DNA of 47,255 bases. Source: a virus. The stretch covers positions 1-47,255 of IMG/VR virus record IMGVR_UViG_3300029448_000072, one strand, 5' to 3'. Positions 21,958 through 28,475 of the stretch are shown here, piece by piece. Both the position numbers and the translations under genes were made by a program. The notes beneath the pieces were generated by a model that saw nothing but the letters and a program-made list of their open reading frames with translations, did no database searches and was not told the DNA's origin. Positions within the stretch are counted from its first letter, which is position 1. Every line of letters begins with the position of its first letter.

Positions 21958-22293
21958 ATGGCAAAATTAATGCAACAAAAAATAAAAAAACTATTATCTG
22001 AAGATATGAAATATCGTATTTCTGATACATCTCTTATGGCTAGAATATGGTATGATGATTTAATAGCACAAGGTAAGCTTATATCTGAAATGACTGCTGT
22101 TGATTTATTATTACAACTAAAAAATGGCAATTTAACTAATTGGGAAACAGCTACAAGAGTAAGACGTAAATTACAAGCAAAGCATAAAGAATTACGTGAA
22201 GAAGGTGTATATAAAGGTAGAATAGAAGAAGCAGATAAATGGCGTAAAAGGTTTTCACCTAAGAATAATTACGTATTTGAAGAAACAACTTGA
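21958..22293 (+). CDS. small helical phage protein (111 aa)
   Basis: Begins MAKLMQQKIKKLLSEDMKYR and is nearly all helix, with DLLLQLKNGNLTNWETATRV and RRKLQAKHKELREEGVYKG. The layout of a short helix, turn and basic helix is common in small DNA-binding proteins in phage early regions. It is preceded by AAAGGA, and a structured element sits just upstream. It may regulate DNA metabolism, but no family is certain. Confidence 0.6.
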   Translation: MAKLMQQKIKKLLSEDMKYRISDTSLMARIWYDDLIAQGKLISEMTAVDLLLQLKNGNLTNWETATRVRRKLQAKHKELREEGVYKGRIEEADKWRKRFSPKNNYVFEETT

Positions 22294-22343
22294 CTCTAAA
22301 TGTAGATATTGTTATATTTAGAGACTTATTTCGTGGAGGAAAT

Positions 22344-23093
22344 ATGAAAAAACTCAGTAACATTGTTGATGAAGTTTACGGCGATTGGTTGAGATTCCAA
22401 AATGACGAAAATAGAAAAAAGTACAAACAGCATAAAGGTATGTTTAGTGCATCATCTGCAGGTACTTGTTTTCGTAAGCAACATTTAAAAAGACAAAATC
22501 TTGATGAACCACCTCTAGATAATAGAGTTATGCGTTTATTACGTCTTGGCACTATTGTCCATGAAGACATACAACAAAGCTTAACAGATTACTTTAAGTT
22601 AAATAAAGAAACACTTAAAGAAAAACTTTTCATTGAACAAAAAATTTTAATTCCTGAGTTAAATGTTGTTGGACATTTAGATATTGCATTACATAATGAA
22701 GAAAAAGATAATGTTCATGTGTATGATATAAAAACATCTGCAGCATATAAATGGAAAATGAAATTTGGTCGTAATCGTGAAAGAAATGGCAGTGTAAATT
22801 ACAATCTACAGGTTGGAACATATGCATTTGGAATAGGTGAACAGCTACAAACTGCTGATGTAACTATGTCATTGTTGTGGTACAATAAAGATAATAGTCA
22901 GTTAAGAGAAGAACCTATTTCTAACGAGTGGATTGGTAATGCTATAGAATATTGGGAAGAAGTTAATGAAACACTTGAAGGAGTAACTTCTGAAAATGGA
23001 GAAGAATTAGTTCCAGGAAGCTATGGTGTTCCTATGATGAATTGGGAATGTCGTTACTGTGGCTTTAGAGATATACATTGCGCAGGAATATAA
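22344..23093 (+). CDS. Cas4-like Fe-S PD-(D/E)XK exonuclease
   Basis: With the ATG at 22344 (GTGGAGGA upstream) the 249-residue protein has all RecB-type nuclease landmarks: His73, Asp113 (VVGHLD), DIK at Asp128-Lys130, and LQVGTY (Gln156, Tyr160). Four cysteines at 42, 236, 239 and 246 are placed as in Cas4/AddB enzymes that bind a [4Fe-4S] cluster. Such enzymes degrade one DNA strand to make 3' tails for annealing. It lies two genes before the Rad52-like annealing protein, forming a recombination pair. An upstream GTT/ATG extension exists but lacks a good ribosome site. Confidence 0.85.
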   Translation: MKKLSNIVDEVYGDWLRFQNDENRKKYKQHKGMFSASSAGTCFRKQHLKRQNLDEPPLDNRVMRLLRLGTIVHEDIQQSLTDYFKLNKETLKEKLFIEQKILIPELNVVGHLDIALHNEEKDNVHVYDIKTSAAYKWKMKFGRNRERNGSVNYNLQVGTYAFGIGEQLQTADVTMSLLWYNKDNSQLREEPISNEWIGNAIEYWEEVNETLEGVTSENGEELVPGSYGVPMMNWECRYCGFRDIHCAGI

Positions 23094-23094
23094 T

Positions 23095-23340
23095 ATGTCA
23101 AAAATAACTATGAAGCAAGCTTCTGAATTTGTATTTCATCAAACAGAAGATAAAACAGTAAACAATCTTATGGTAAAGTTTTCAAACAGAGCTATAGTTT
23201 CTAATAAAAAGCATGGTGACAAAATACATGAAGTTGAAAAGTCAACTAAACAATGGGTCACAGAAGCTTTAGAAGAATCTATGGATATGTGTGTATACTT
23301 ACAAAGATTGTTAGAAAAATTAGAAAAAAAGGAAAAATAA
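23095..23340 (+). CDS. hypothetical protein between exonuclease and annealase (81 aa)
   Basis: Starts MSKITMKQASEFVFHQTEDK, is mostly helical (KQWVTEALEESMDMCVYLQR) and ends in a charged LEKLEKKEK tail. It lies one base after the exonuclease stop and overlaps the annealase start (TAATG), so it is translated in the recombination operon. It may help assemble the exonuclease-annealase pair, though no family is identified. Confidence 0.62.
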   Translation: MSKITMKQASEFVFHQTEDKTVNNLMVKFSNRAIVSNKKHGDKIHEVEKSTKQWVTEALEESMDMCVYLQRLLEKLEKKEK

Positions 23341-23945
23341 TGGATAATGAATTAGCAATAGCTGATATGGGATTAGACGTAATTACAAACTCTTTAAAAG
23401 AAATAACTAAACATCAAAGTAAAGTTGGTAAAATAAAAACACCAAAAGGTTTAGTAAAGCAAAAAATGGGTTTTGATTATGTTGAGTTATCTTATATGAA
23501 AAAGATAGCAAATGAACAGTATCCAGGTTGGTCTTGGACTATTATAAACTCAGAAGCATTAGGCACAGCAGCTTATGTAGTTCATGGCAGACTTAAATGG
23601 TTTGATAATGGAATATGGCGAGAAGGTGACATGGTAGCAGCTCATAGAATACAAGTTAAAAAAGGTACAACAGATTTTGTAGAAATTGGTAATGATATTA
23701 AATCTGCTAATACAGATTGTATGAAAAAAGCATTAAATGTTTATATGAATATAGCTGCAGATGTATATCGTTCTGAAGACCCTGAACTTAGCGATAAGCA
23801 AATAGATACATTAAGAGAACTAGCTGATAAAGCAGATATTTATGATGAGATAAATGATAAAATGATTGATGGTGTTATAAATAATCTTAATTATAAAGCA
23901 AGTAAATCCAAACTAGAGAGGTTAGCAAAAGAAAATGCAAAATAA
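23340..23945 (+). CDS. Rad52-like single-strand annealing protein
   Basis: The 201-residue product has the Rad52/22-type N-terminal core: MGFDYVELSYMKKIANEQYP, then a beta-rich WSWTIINSEALGTAAYVVHG, VVHGRLKW, GDMVAAHRIQVKK and IGNDIKSANTDCMKKALNVY. After it comes a C-terminal helical tail (DKQIDTLRELADKADI and KASKSKLERL) typical of phage annealases. It would load onto ssDNA and pair complementary strands for recombination-dependent replication. The start is the ATG overlapping the previous TAA; an upstream in-frame ATG would extend into that gene. Family match by pattern is strong; Erf/Sak relatives are possible. Confidence 0.72.
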   Translation: MDNELAIADMGLDVITNSLKEITKHQSKVGKIKTPKGLVKQKMGFDYVELSYMKKIANEQYPGWSWTIINSEALGTAAYVVHGRLKWFDNGIWREGDMVAAHRIQVKKGTTDFVEIGNDIKSANTDCMKKALNVYMNIAADVYRSEDPELSDKQIDTLRELADKADIYDEINDKMIDGVINNLNYKASKSKLERLAKENAK

Positions 23946-24198
23946 ATTCATATCATTAGACGATGAAGTCTTAAAAATAAATACTGAATATTCTGTTGGC
24001 ACTAACGATGGTAAGATATTCAATAGAGTAACGTACAAAGGCACTAAATACTTTGCAGGAAAAAACATTATGTGTTTTGAGACAGAAAATCATTCTCAAG
24101 TTCACATAAATCCTAGCTACTATTCATTTAGTGTAGAAGAAGAAGGACAATATCCTAAACCTGAAGATTTTAATATAAAGGAAAATCAAAATGGCTAA
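23935..24198 (+). CDS. hypothetical protein (87 aa)
   Basis: Begins MQNKFISLDDEVLKINTEYS and overlaps the annealase end by 11 bases. It is beta-rich (NRVTYKGTKYFAGKNIMCFE) with an acidic C-terminus. No recognisable domain. Position within the recombination module suggests an accessory function. Confidence 0.58.
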   Translation: MQNKFISLDDEVLKINTEYSVGTNDGKIFNRVTYKGTKYFAGKNIMCFETENHSQVHINPSYYSFSVEEEGQYPKPEDFNIKENQNG

Positions 24199-24469
24199 AT
24201 TAACAATAGCAGAGGCTGAATCTTTGCATAAAGAAGGTGTACTTAGTACAGCTGCATTAAAAGAAATGCAAGATAAAGGTCTTGTTTCAACAAGAACAAG
24301 AAACGAAAAAAGAGTAATGAAAACTGCAGAAGGTGGTTTTGTTACTCCGCAATTTTACTTTCAAGGACTACATGGTCATAAGTATAGTAAAAAAATGCAA
24401 GACTTAAGAAGTAAAATTCAAACATTAATTAACGATTTTACAACAATACAAAAAACAAATAAGAAATAG
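24191..24469 (+). CDS. hypothetical protein (92 aa)
   Basis: Starts MAKLTIAEAESLHKEGVLST with AAAGGAAAAT upstream. N-terminal helices (IAEAESLHKEG, ALKEMQDKG) look like a small HTH; a beta segment VTPQFYFQGLHG and a basic C-terminus (KYSKKMQDLRSKIQTLINDF) follow. It overlaps the previous gene by eight bases. Possibly a DNA-binding partner of the recombination genes; no family name. Confidence 0.55.
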   Translation: MAKLTIAEAESLHKEGVLSTAALKEMQDKGLVSTRTRNEKRVMKTAEGGFVTPQFYFQGLHGHKYSKKMQDLRSKIQTLINDFTTIQKTNKK

Positions 24470-24476
24470 GTGAAAA

Positions 24477-25058
24477 ATGATTACAATGGAAAATACATAT
24501 TTCGATTCATCAGCAGATGGAATAATCCCAATAGTTCCAGGAACTTATCCTGCTAACGTTTGTGGATTTGAAGGAAGAGAAGTCTCAACAAAATTAGGTA
24601 CACAAAAAGTATTTAATATTGAGTTTCAAATAGCTGATGAAGTTGATAAAATGGAATTAGTAAAACATCAGTACGTAGATGACGAATTAGTTCCTGTTAT
24701 GGTAGATGGTAAAGAAGAAAAAATATCAGCATCTTACATGAAAGGTAAAAGGTTTAAATCTGTTGGCATATGGCTAACTGAAAAACCTGCTGAAGGTGAA
24801 GGGTGGCGTAACAGAAACTATGTTCAATTCTTTGAAAACTTAGGAGTAAAATTTCCTAAAGCAGATAATGGTAAAACACAATTAGCAGAAGTTGAAGAAG
24901 AAGATATTATTGGTTTACCTGCTTTTATAAAGTTAGATAAAGAATACTATGAAAAAGATGGAGAACAACGCTCATCGTGGAAAGCATTTTCTGCTACAAC
25001 ATGGGTTGATGGTAAAAAATTAGATGCAGATGAAGTTGGTGAGGATTTACCATTTTAA
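24477..25058 (+). CDS. DUF669-like single-stranded DNA-binding protein
   Basis: A 193-residue protein with an OB-like N-terminal region (NVCGFEGREVSTKLGTQKVF) and an acidic C-terminal tip GEDLPF, which mimics the host-binding tail of bacterial SSB (typically DDDIPF). DUF669 phage proteins with this tip are considered SSB substitutes. ATG at 24477 is chosen for AGGTGA upstream; MENT (24486) is an alternative. It fits with the exonuclease and annealase to protect ssDNA and recruit host enzymes. Confidence 0.66.
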   Translation: MITMENTYFDSSADGIIPIVPGTYPANVCGFEGREVSTKLGTQKVFNIEFQIADEVDKMELVKHQYVDDELVPVMVDGKEEKISASYMKGKRFKSVGIWLTEKPAEGEGWRNRNYVQFFENLGVKFPKADNGKTQLAEVEEEDIIGLPAFIKLDKEYYEKDGEQRSSWKAFSATTWVDGKKLDADEVGEDLPF

Positions 25059-25231
25059 ATAGGAATGATTCCTATTAAAAGAAATAAGATTAGGTAAATC
25101 TAGCAGTGTCAAATAGCTGAATAGAAATCACAGGTTATTTGATTATAATACAGTTCTAATCTTATTAAATTATGAGGCTAGGTATTGCCAATAGGTAAGC
25201 GGAGTTATCTATGCTATGGCTCTAGCCTCAT
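25058..25231 (+). ncRNA. structured RNA candidate after the SSB-like gene
   Basis: Three consecutive elements fill this gap. First, AATAGGAA (25058-25065) pairs with TTCCTATT (25069-25076). Second, AATAAGATTAG (25083-25093) pairs perfectly with CTAATCTTATT (25156-25166), 11 bp, enclosing TCAAATAGCT/GGTTATTTGA (25109-25118, 25133-25142; G-U pairs included). Third, ATGAGGCTAG (25172-25181) pairs perfectly with CTAGCCTCAT (25222-25231), enclosing GCCA/TGGC (25187-25190, 25217-25220) and ATAGGTAA/TTATCTAT (25191-25198, 25205-25212) around a GCGGAG loop. The last stem ends six bases before the ribosome site of the next gene. Riboswitch, sRNA or processed RNA are all possible; no family is recognised. 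Confidence 0.62.
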
Positions 25232-25247
25232 TAACTTTGGAGTAATT

Positions 25248-25499
25248 ATGAAAGCATCAACATTAGCTAAAAGAGCATTAAAAAATGGATGGAAAAATAA
25301 ACCTGCTAAAGGTTATAAATTTTTAAAAGATTTACCTATAGGTAGTTTATTTAAAACAGCTAGCGGAACAAAAGGTATTTTATTAGATTGTAATGTAAAT
25401 GCAAGAGTAATAATAACAGAAACTCAATCAAGAGAAAAATCTGATTATTATTTAGGTAAAAAAATAATAGCTAGTGAAACAGAAGTAAAGGAGTTATAG
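25248..25499 (+). CDS. small basic protein (83 aa)
   Basis: ATG at 25248 is chosen because GGAG lies six bases before it; a frame reaching upstream would run through the structured element. The product begins MKASTLAKRALKNGWKNKPA and has a compact basic beta fold with LPIGSLFKTASGTKGILLDC and VNARVIITET, then a lysine-rich tail. It could bind nucleic acid. Family unknown. Confidence 0.6.
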   Translation: MKASTLAKRALKNGWKNKPAKGYKFLKDLPIGSLFKTASGTKGILLDCNVNARVIITETQSREKSDYYLGKKIIASETEVKEL

Positions 25500-25500
25500 T

Positions 25501-25629
25501 ATGGATTTTATTATTTCATTAACAGGTTCTTTAATTTGGATAGCATTATCATTAGCAGTAATATTCTTTAGTGTTGTAGGCATAGTAACAATAGTAGAGA
25601 ATTGGATAGAGAATGGAAAAAAATGGTAA
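25501..25629 (+). CDS. single-pass membrane micro-protein (42 aa)
   Basis: Starts MDFIISLTGSLIWIALSLAV and has one long hydrophobic helix (about residues 4-32), then a charged tail ENWIENGKKW. It follows the previous stop by one base, with AAAGGAG upstream, and overlaps the next gene's start. Likely an inner-membrane micro-protein; role unknown. Confidence 0.55.
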   Translation: MDFIISLTGSLIWIALSLAVIFFSVVGIVTIVENWIENGKKW

Positions 25630-25813
25630 AAGATTTAAAACGAATTTAGAAAACGGTGAAGAACCATTTGATGATAGAATTATTAAAGCACATAAAATGT
25701 TAAAAGATATGTATACTTACAATTATAATACAGATTTTAATGATGAAACTAGTTTAAAAACACCTGCTACAATACAAAAATTAATAGATAGAAATAATGA
25801 GTACAAACCTTAA
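25613..25813 (+). CDS. hypothetical protein (66 aa)
   Basis: Starts MEKNGKRFKTNLENGEEPFD, overlapping the membrane micro-gene by 17 bases. It is charged and helical (DDRIIKAHKMLKDMYTYNYN). The end overlaps the next gene by 17 bases. No domain recognised. Confidence 0.55.
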   Translation: MEKNGKRFKTNLENGEEPFDDRIIKAHKMLKDMYTYNYNTDFNDETSLKTPATIQKLIDRNNEYKP

Positions 25814-25961
25814 TTACTGTTTTGATTGTGATAAGCCTATTAAAAATACAGGATACATTTGTAAATCTTGTACTCAAGCTTTTATTGAAAATAAAATTTT
25901 AATAGATAGGGCTAAATATAGCTCTAAAAAGAAAGAGGCTGTCAAAGAAAAAGTGATTTAG
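25797..25961 (+). CDS. zinc-ribbon micro-protein (54 aa)
   Basis: The frame reads MSTNLNYCFDCDKPIKNTGY and has paired cysteines at 8/11 and 22/25 (CxxC-x10-CxxC), the standard zinc-ribbon spacing. A basic, helical tail follows (KYSSKKKEAVKEKVI). It overlaps the previous gene by 17 bases. Small zinc ribbons in phage early regions often bind host RNA polymerase or nucleic acid, but no target is visible. Confidence 0.58.
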   Translation: MSTNLNYCFDCDKPIKNTGYICKSCTQAFIENKILIDRAKYSSKKKEAVKEKVI

Positions 25962-25991
25962 GTTGGCGTTTAAATAACTAACTTTGAAGAA

Positions 25992-26027
25992 AAGGCATAA
26001 GAAAACATGGTATGTAACTTGTGCCTT
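25992..26027 (+). ncRNA. 10-bp hairpin upstream of a GTG-start gene
   Basis: AAGGCATAAG (25992-26001) pairs with CTTGTGCCTT (26018-26027), one G-U wobble, around a 16-base loop containing ACAT/ATGT (26005-26008, 26012-26015). It lies directly before the AGGAG and GTG at 26047. The wobble pair preserves the stem. It is a likely translation or processing element. Confidence 0.45.
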
Positions 26028-26046
26028 CTCTTTCTTTAGGAGAAAA

Positions 26047-26229
26047 GTGAAGAATAAATTAAAATACCCTTATAGGGATAATGATAGTAAAAAATATTTA
26101 AAAGATAGAGCTGAGCTGTTTGCTAAAAGTGGTAATGGTTGGTGGAGATGGCAAGGTACATCTTTAGCTAAAGAAATAACAGGAGAACTGAGTGCCAAAA
26201 AAAGAAGCAAAACAGAAAAAAAGAGCTAA
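26047..26229 (+). CDS. small basic protein (60 aa, GTG start)
   Basis: GTG at 26047 is chosen over an upstream TTG because AGGAG (26038-26042) precedes it and the region before it forms a hairpin. The product begins MKNKLKYPYRDNDSKKYLKD, includes GNGWWRWQGTSLAKEITGEL, and ends with a lysine-rich tail. The aromatic-Gly cluster could bind nucleic acid. No family. Confidence 0.5.
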   Translation: MKNKLKYPYRDNDSKKYLKDRAELFAKSGNGWWRWQGTSLAKEITGELSAKKRSKTEKKS

Positions 26230-26323
26230 AAGATTATTAAACATTAAACTTAATAGAGAAGGTAGAACTTCTAAACAAGTCGCTAGATTAAAGCGAAAGA
26301 AAGAAAGGAAATTAAATGGGTAA
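26192..26323 (+). CDS. very basic micro-protein (43 aa, GTG start)
   Basis: GTG at 26192 follows AGGAG (26181-26185), overlaps the 3' end of the previous gene, and reads MPKKEAKQKKRAKRLLNIKL onward to TAA at 26323. It is one of the most basic proteins here (Lys/Arg-rich, NREGRTSKQVARLKRKKER). It may bind nucleic acid or ribosomes; no homologue known to me. The start is also supported by the overlap with the next gene. Confidence 0.5.
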   Translation: MPKKEAKQKKRAKRLLNIKLNREGRTSKQVARLKRKKERKLNG

Positions 26324-26516
26324 AATGAAAGAATTGTATACATTAGCTATGGAAGATAATGAAGAAAAGTTATACGATTTATTATCAACTAAAATGAGTA
26401 AAGGTGCAGCTAGAATAGGTGCAAGTGAATTTATTAAAGCAGCTGATGAATTAAAACAAGATAAGAAAAAACCATTATTTACACATATAGAAGAAAGTGA
26501 CAGTACTGAATTATAA
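26316..26516 (+). CDS. hypothetical protein (66 aa)
   Basis: Starts MGKMKELYTLAMEDNEEKLY and overlaps the previous gene by eight bases; AAAGGA precedes it. Mostly helical, with DLLSTKMSKGAARIGASEFI and an acidic end (FTHIEESDSTEL). No domain recognised. Its end overlaps the next GTG start. Confidence 0.55.
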   Translation: MGKMKELYTLAMEDNEEKLYDLLSTKMSKGAARIGASEFIKAADELKQDKKKPLFTHIEESDSTEL

Positions 26517-26892
26517 GTGTCCATGTTGTGGATACAGTAAGCAAACAAAATACAATCCCTCAAGAGAAATAGCAAAGCTACGTAGAGAGCGTACAAAATC
26601 TACAAGAAAAATACTTCGAGAAGTTGTTAACAAGATAGCAACAAACATACCAAGCGAAAATAATATTACAAAAGAGTTTTACTTTTACCAAAGCATATCA
26701 CAGATTAGTGACGCTGAAGTAAAGTATGGTTTAAACATATATAACAGTAGTAACTCTTTTTACAAAGGCAAAGGATTTAAATATCTTACACAGATAATAT
26801 TAAATCATAACACTAACAAATCTAAAATGAAAGAGTTTGAGCGAAAGATGATTGGTAAACCACCATCTATTGTAAAACTAGAGGAGGATTAA
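26497..26892 (+). CDS. Cys-motif protein (131 aa, GTG start)
   Basis: The GTG at 26497 opens MTVLNYKCPCCGYSKQTKYN, a CPCCG motif (Cys8, 10 and 11) that resembles half of a zinc ribbon without a clear second pair. A basic helical part follows (IAKLRRERTKSTRKILREVV), then a mixed segment. It overlaps the preceding gene by 20 bases. It could be a small nucleic-acid-binding protein; the missing second cysteine pair makes a full zinc finger uncertain. Confidence 0.55.
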   Translation: MTVLNYKCPCCGYSKQTKYNPSREIAKLRRERTKSTRKILREVVNKIATNIPSENNITKEFYFYQSISQISDAEVKYGLNIYNSSNSFYKGKGFKYLTQIILNHNTNKSKMKEFERKMIGKPPSIVKLEED

Positions 26893-26894
26893 AT

Positions 26895-27647
26895 ATGTCA
26901 TTAATAGACAGCACATTATTTCCTGTAAAGGAAGACCCAATATATTTAAGAGATGGTAAAGAGAGTGGGTATAAATTCATAATGAGAGAAGACACAGGTC
27001 AAGTACTTAGTTGCATGACAAATGATTATAGATTGGTAACAAATAAAGAATTAGTAAAAGCAGCTGAGCCAACATTAAAACAGCATGGTGCTACACTTCG
27101 TGAAGCTGTGTCATTAGGTGATGGTCAGAAAACTGTATACAAATGGAATATGGAAAAGCAATTAATTAAAATTGACAAAGGCGATACAATGAATCCTGAA
27201 ATAATAATTAAAAATAGCTATGATGGTAGCTTACAAGTACATATATTGTCAGGTGCTTTTCGATTAGTTTGTAGTAATGGTATGATTATCGGAACTACAA
27301 TTGATAAACATAACTTTAAACATAATGTCGGAAATGCAAGACTAGATAATCTTGAAGAGGTCATCGTAAATGTAATCAATAAAACGAAAGCTGAAGGCGA
27401 AAAGCTTCCGTTACTAAAAACTACAAAATTAAGAGAAAAACATTTACTTAAACTTATAGAACTATTCCCTTCCACAATGTCTGAGTTTCTAACGCAATAC
27501 TTAATTGCTAACAAGCCAAAAACATATTGGGATTTATATAACGTAGCAACTTATATATTAACTCATAGAATGAGCAGAAAATATAACACTACTCATCAAT
27601 TAGAATCTAAGATATACCCATCAGTATATAGATGGGCAACAGCATAA
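26895..27647 (+). CDS. DUF932-family protein
   Basis: The 250-residue product shows the DUF932 signature SGAFRLVCSNGMIIGTTIDK near its middle and beta-rich N-terminal half (DYRLVTNKELVKAAEPTLKQ). The family is widespread in phages and plasmids and often sits beside recombination genes; its biochemical role is not settled. AGAGGAGG precedes the ATG. It lies directly before the adenine methylase. Confidence 0.75.
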   Translation: MSLIDSTLFPVKEDPIYLRDGKESGYKFIMREDTGQVLSCMTNDYRLVTNKELVKAAEPTLKQHGATLREAVSLGDGQKTVYKWNMEKQLIKIDKGDTMNPEIIIKNSYDGSLQVHILSGAFRLVCSNGMIIGTTIDKHNFKHNVGNARLDNLEEVIVNVINKTKAEGEKLPLLKTTKLREKHLLKLIELFPSTMSEFLTQYLIANKPKTYWDLYNVATYILTHRMSRKYNTTHQLESKIYPSVYRWATA

Positions 27648-28475
27648 ATGAGTTCTTTTAAATGGGCAGATTGTCCTGTTATAATACCTTACTATGGAGG
27701 AAAGTATCAGTTGAGTAAAGTTTTAATACCTATGCTTCCAAAACACGAAAGATATATTGAGGTATTTGCAGGAGGTCTGTCCATGTATATGCGTAAAGTA
27801 AATTCTAAATTAAGCATTGTAAATGATTTTGATAACGATATAGCAAATCTGTATCATGTAATATGTGAAGACTATGATAGTTTTATAGACTACTGTAGAA
27901 TGATTCCTAAGTCTAGACATTTATTTACAAACTTTAAATTAGAATTACAGCATAAACATCACACAGATATACCTGACTATAAAAGAGCTGTTAAGTATTA
28001 TTATTGTATAATGAATGCATTTAATAATAATTATAATAATCCAATGAGTAAAGAAAATGATTGGGACACAGGTGCTTTAGATTTTTTACATTATGGTAGA
28101 ACAAAATTATTAAGAACGGTTATAGAAAACTTTGATTTTAGAGAGTTACACACAAGATACCCTTCTAAAGAAGGCGACTTTTGGTACTATGACCCTCCAT
28201 ATGTAAGAGCAGGAGAAAGAAAAGATTATTACTTTTTTGATTTTAATGAACAAGACCACATAGAATTAGCTGAATTAGTTAAAGATATAGATAAATCAGG
28301 AGCAAAGTTTATGGTAAGTTATGATGACAGAGAAATAGTTATGGAACTGTACAAAGATTTTATTATAAACAAAATTCCTGTTAAATATGCAGGTCAACGC
28401 ACAGGAGAAGATTATAAAAACGAAATTGTAATAACTAATTATGAACCAAATAACCAACAGGTAAGTTTATTATGA
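27648..28475 (+). CDS. Dam-like N6-adenine DNA methyltransferase
   Basis: A 275-residue D12-class N6-adenine methyltransferase: YYGGK (residues 15-19), EVFAGG (38-43, AdoMet site) and the catalytic DPPY (182-185). The arrangement (GG motif before DPPY) is as in Dam. It may protect viral DNA from host restriction or tag replicated DNA. The end overlaps the radical-SAM gene start as ATGA, implying coupled translation. The target site cannot be read from the sequence. Confidence 0.87.
   Translation: MSSFKWADCPVIIPYYGGKYQLSKVLIPMLPKHERYIEVFAGGLSMYMRKVNSKLSIVNDFDNDIANLYHVICEDYDSFIDYCRMIPKSRHLFTNFKLELQHKHHTDIPDYKRAVKYYYCIMNAFNNNYNNPMSKENDWDTGALDFLHYGRTKLLRTVIENFDFRELHTRYPSKEGDFWYYDPPYVRAGERKDYYFFDFNEQDHIELAELVKDIDKSGAKFMVSYDDREIVMELYKDFIINKIPVKYAGQRTGEDYKNEIVITNYEPNNQQVSLL

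Noticed and set aside
25984-26046. TTG-start extension of the small gene at 26047
   Set aside because: The added part coincides with a 10-bp hairpin, and GTG at 26047 has AGGAG at the right distance.
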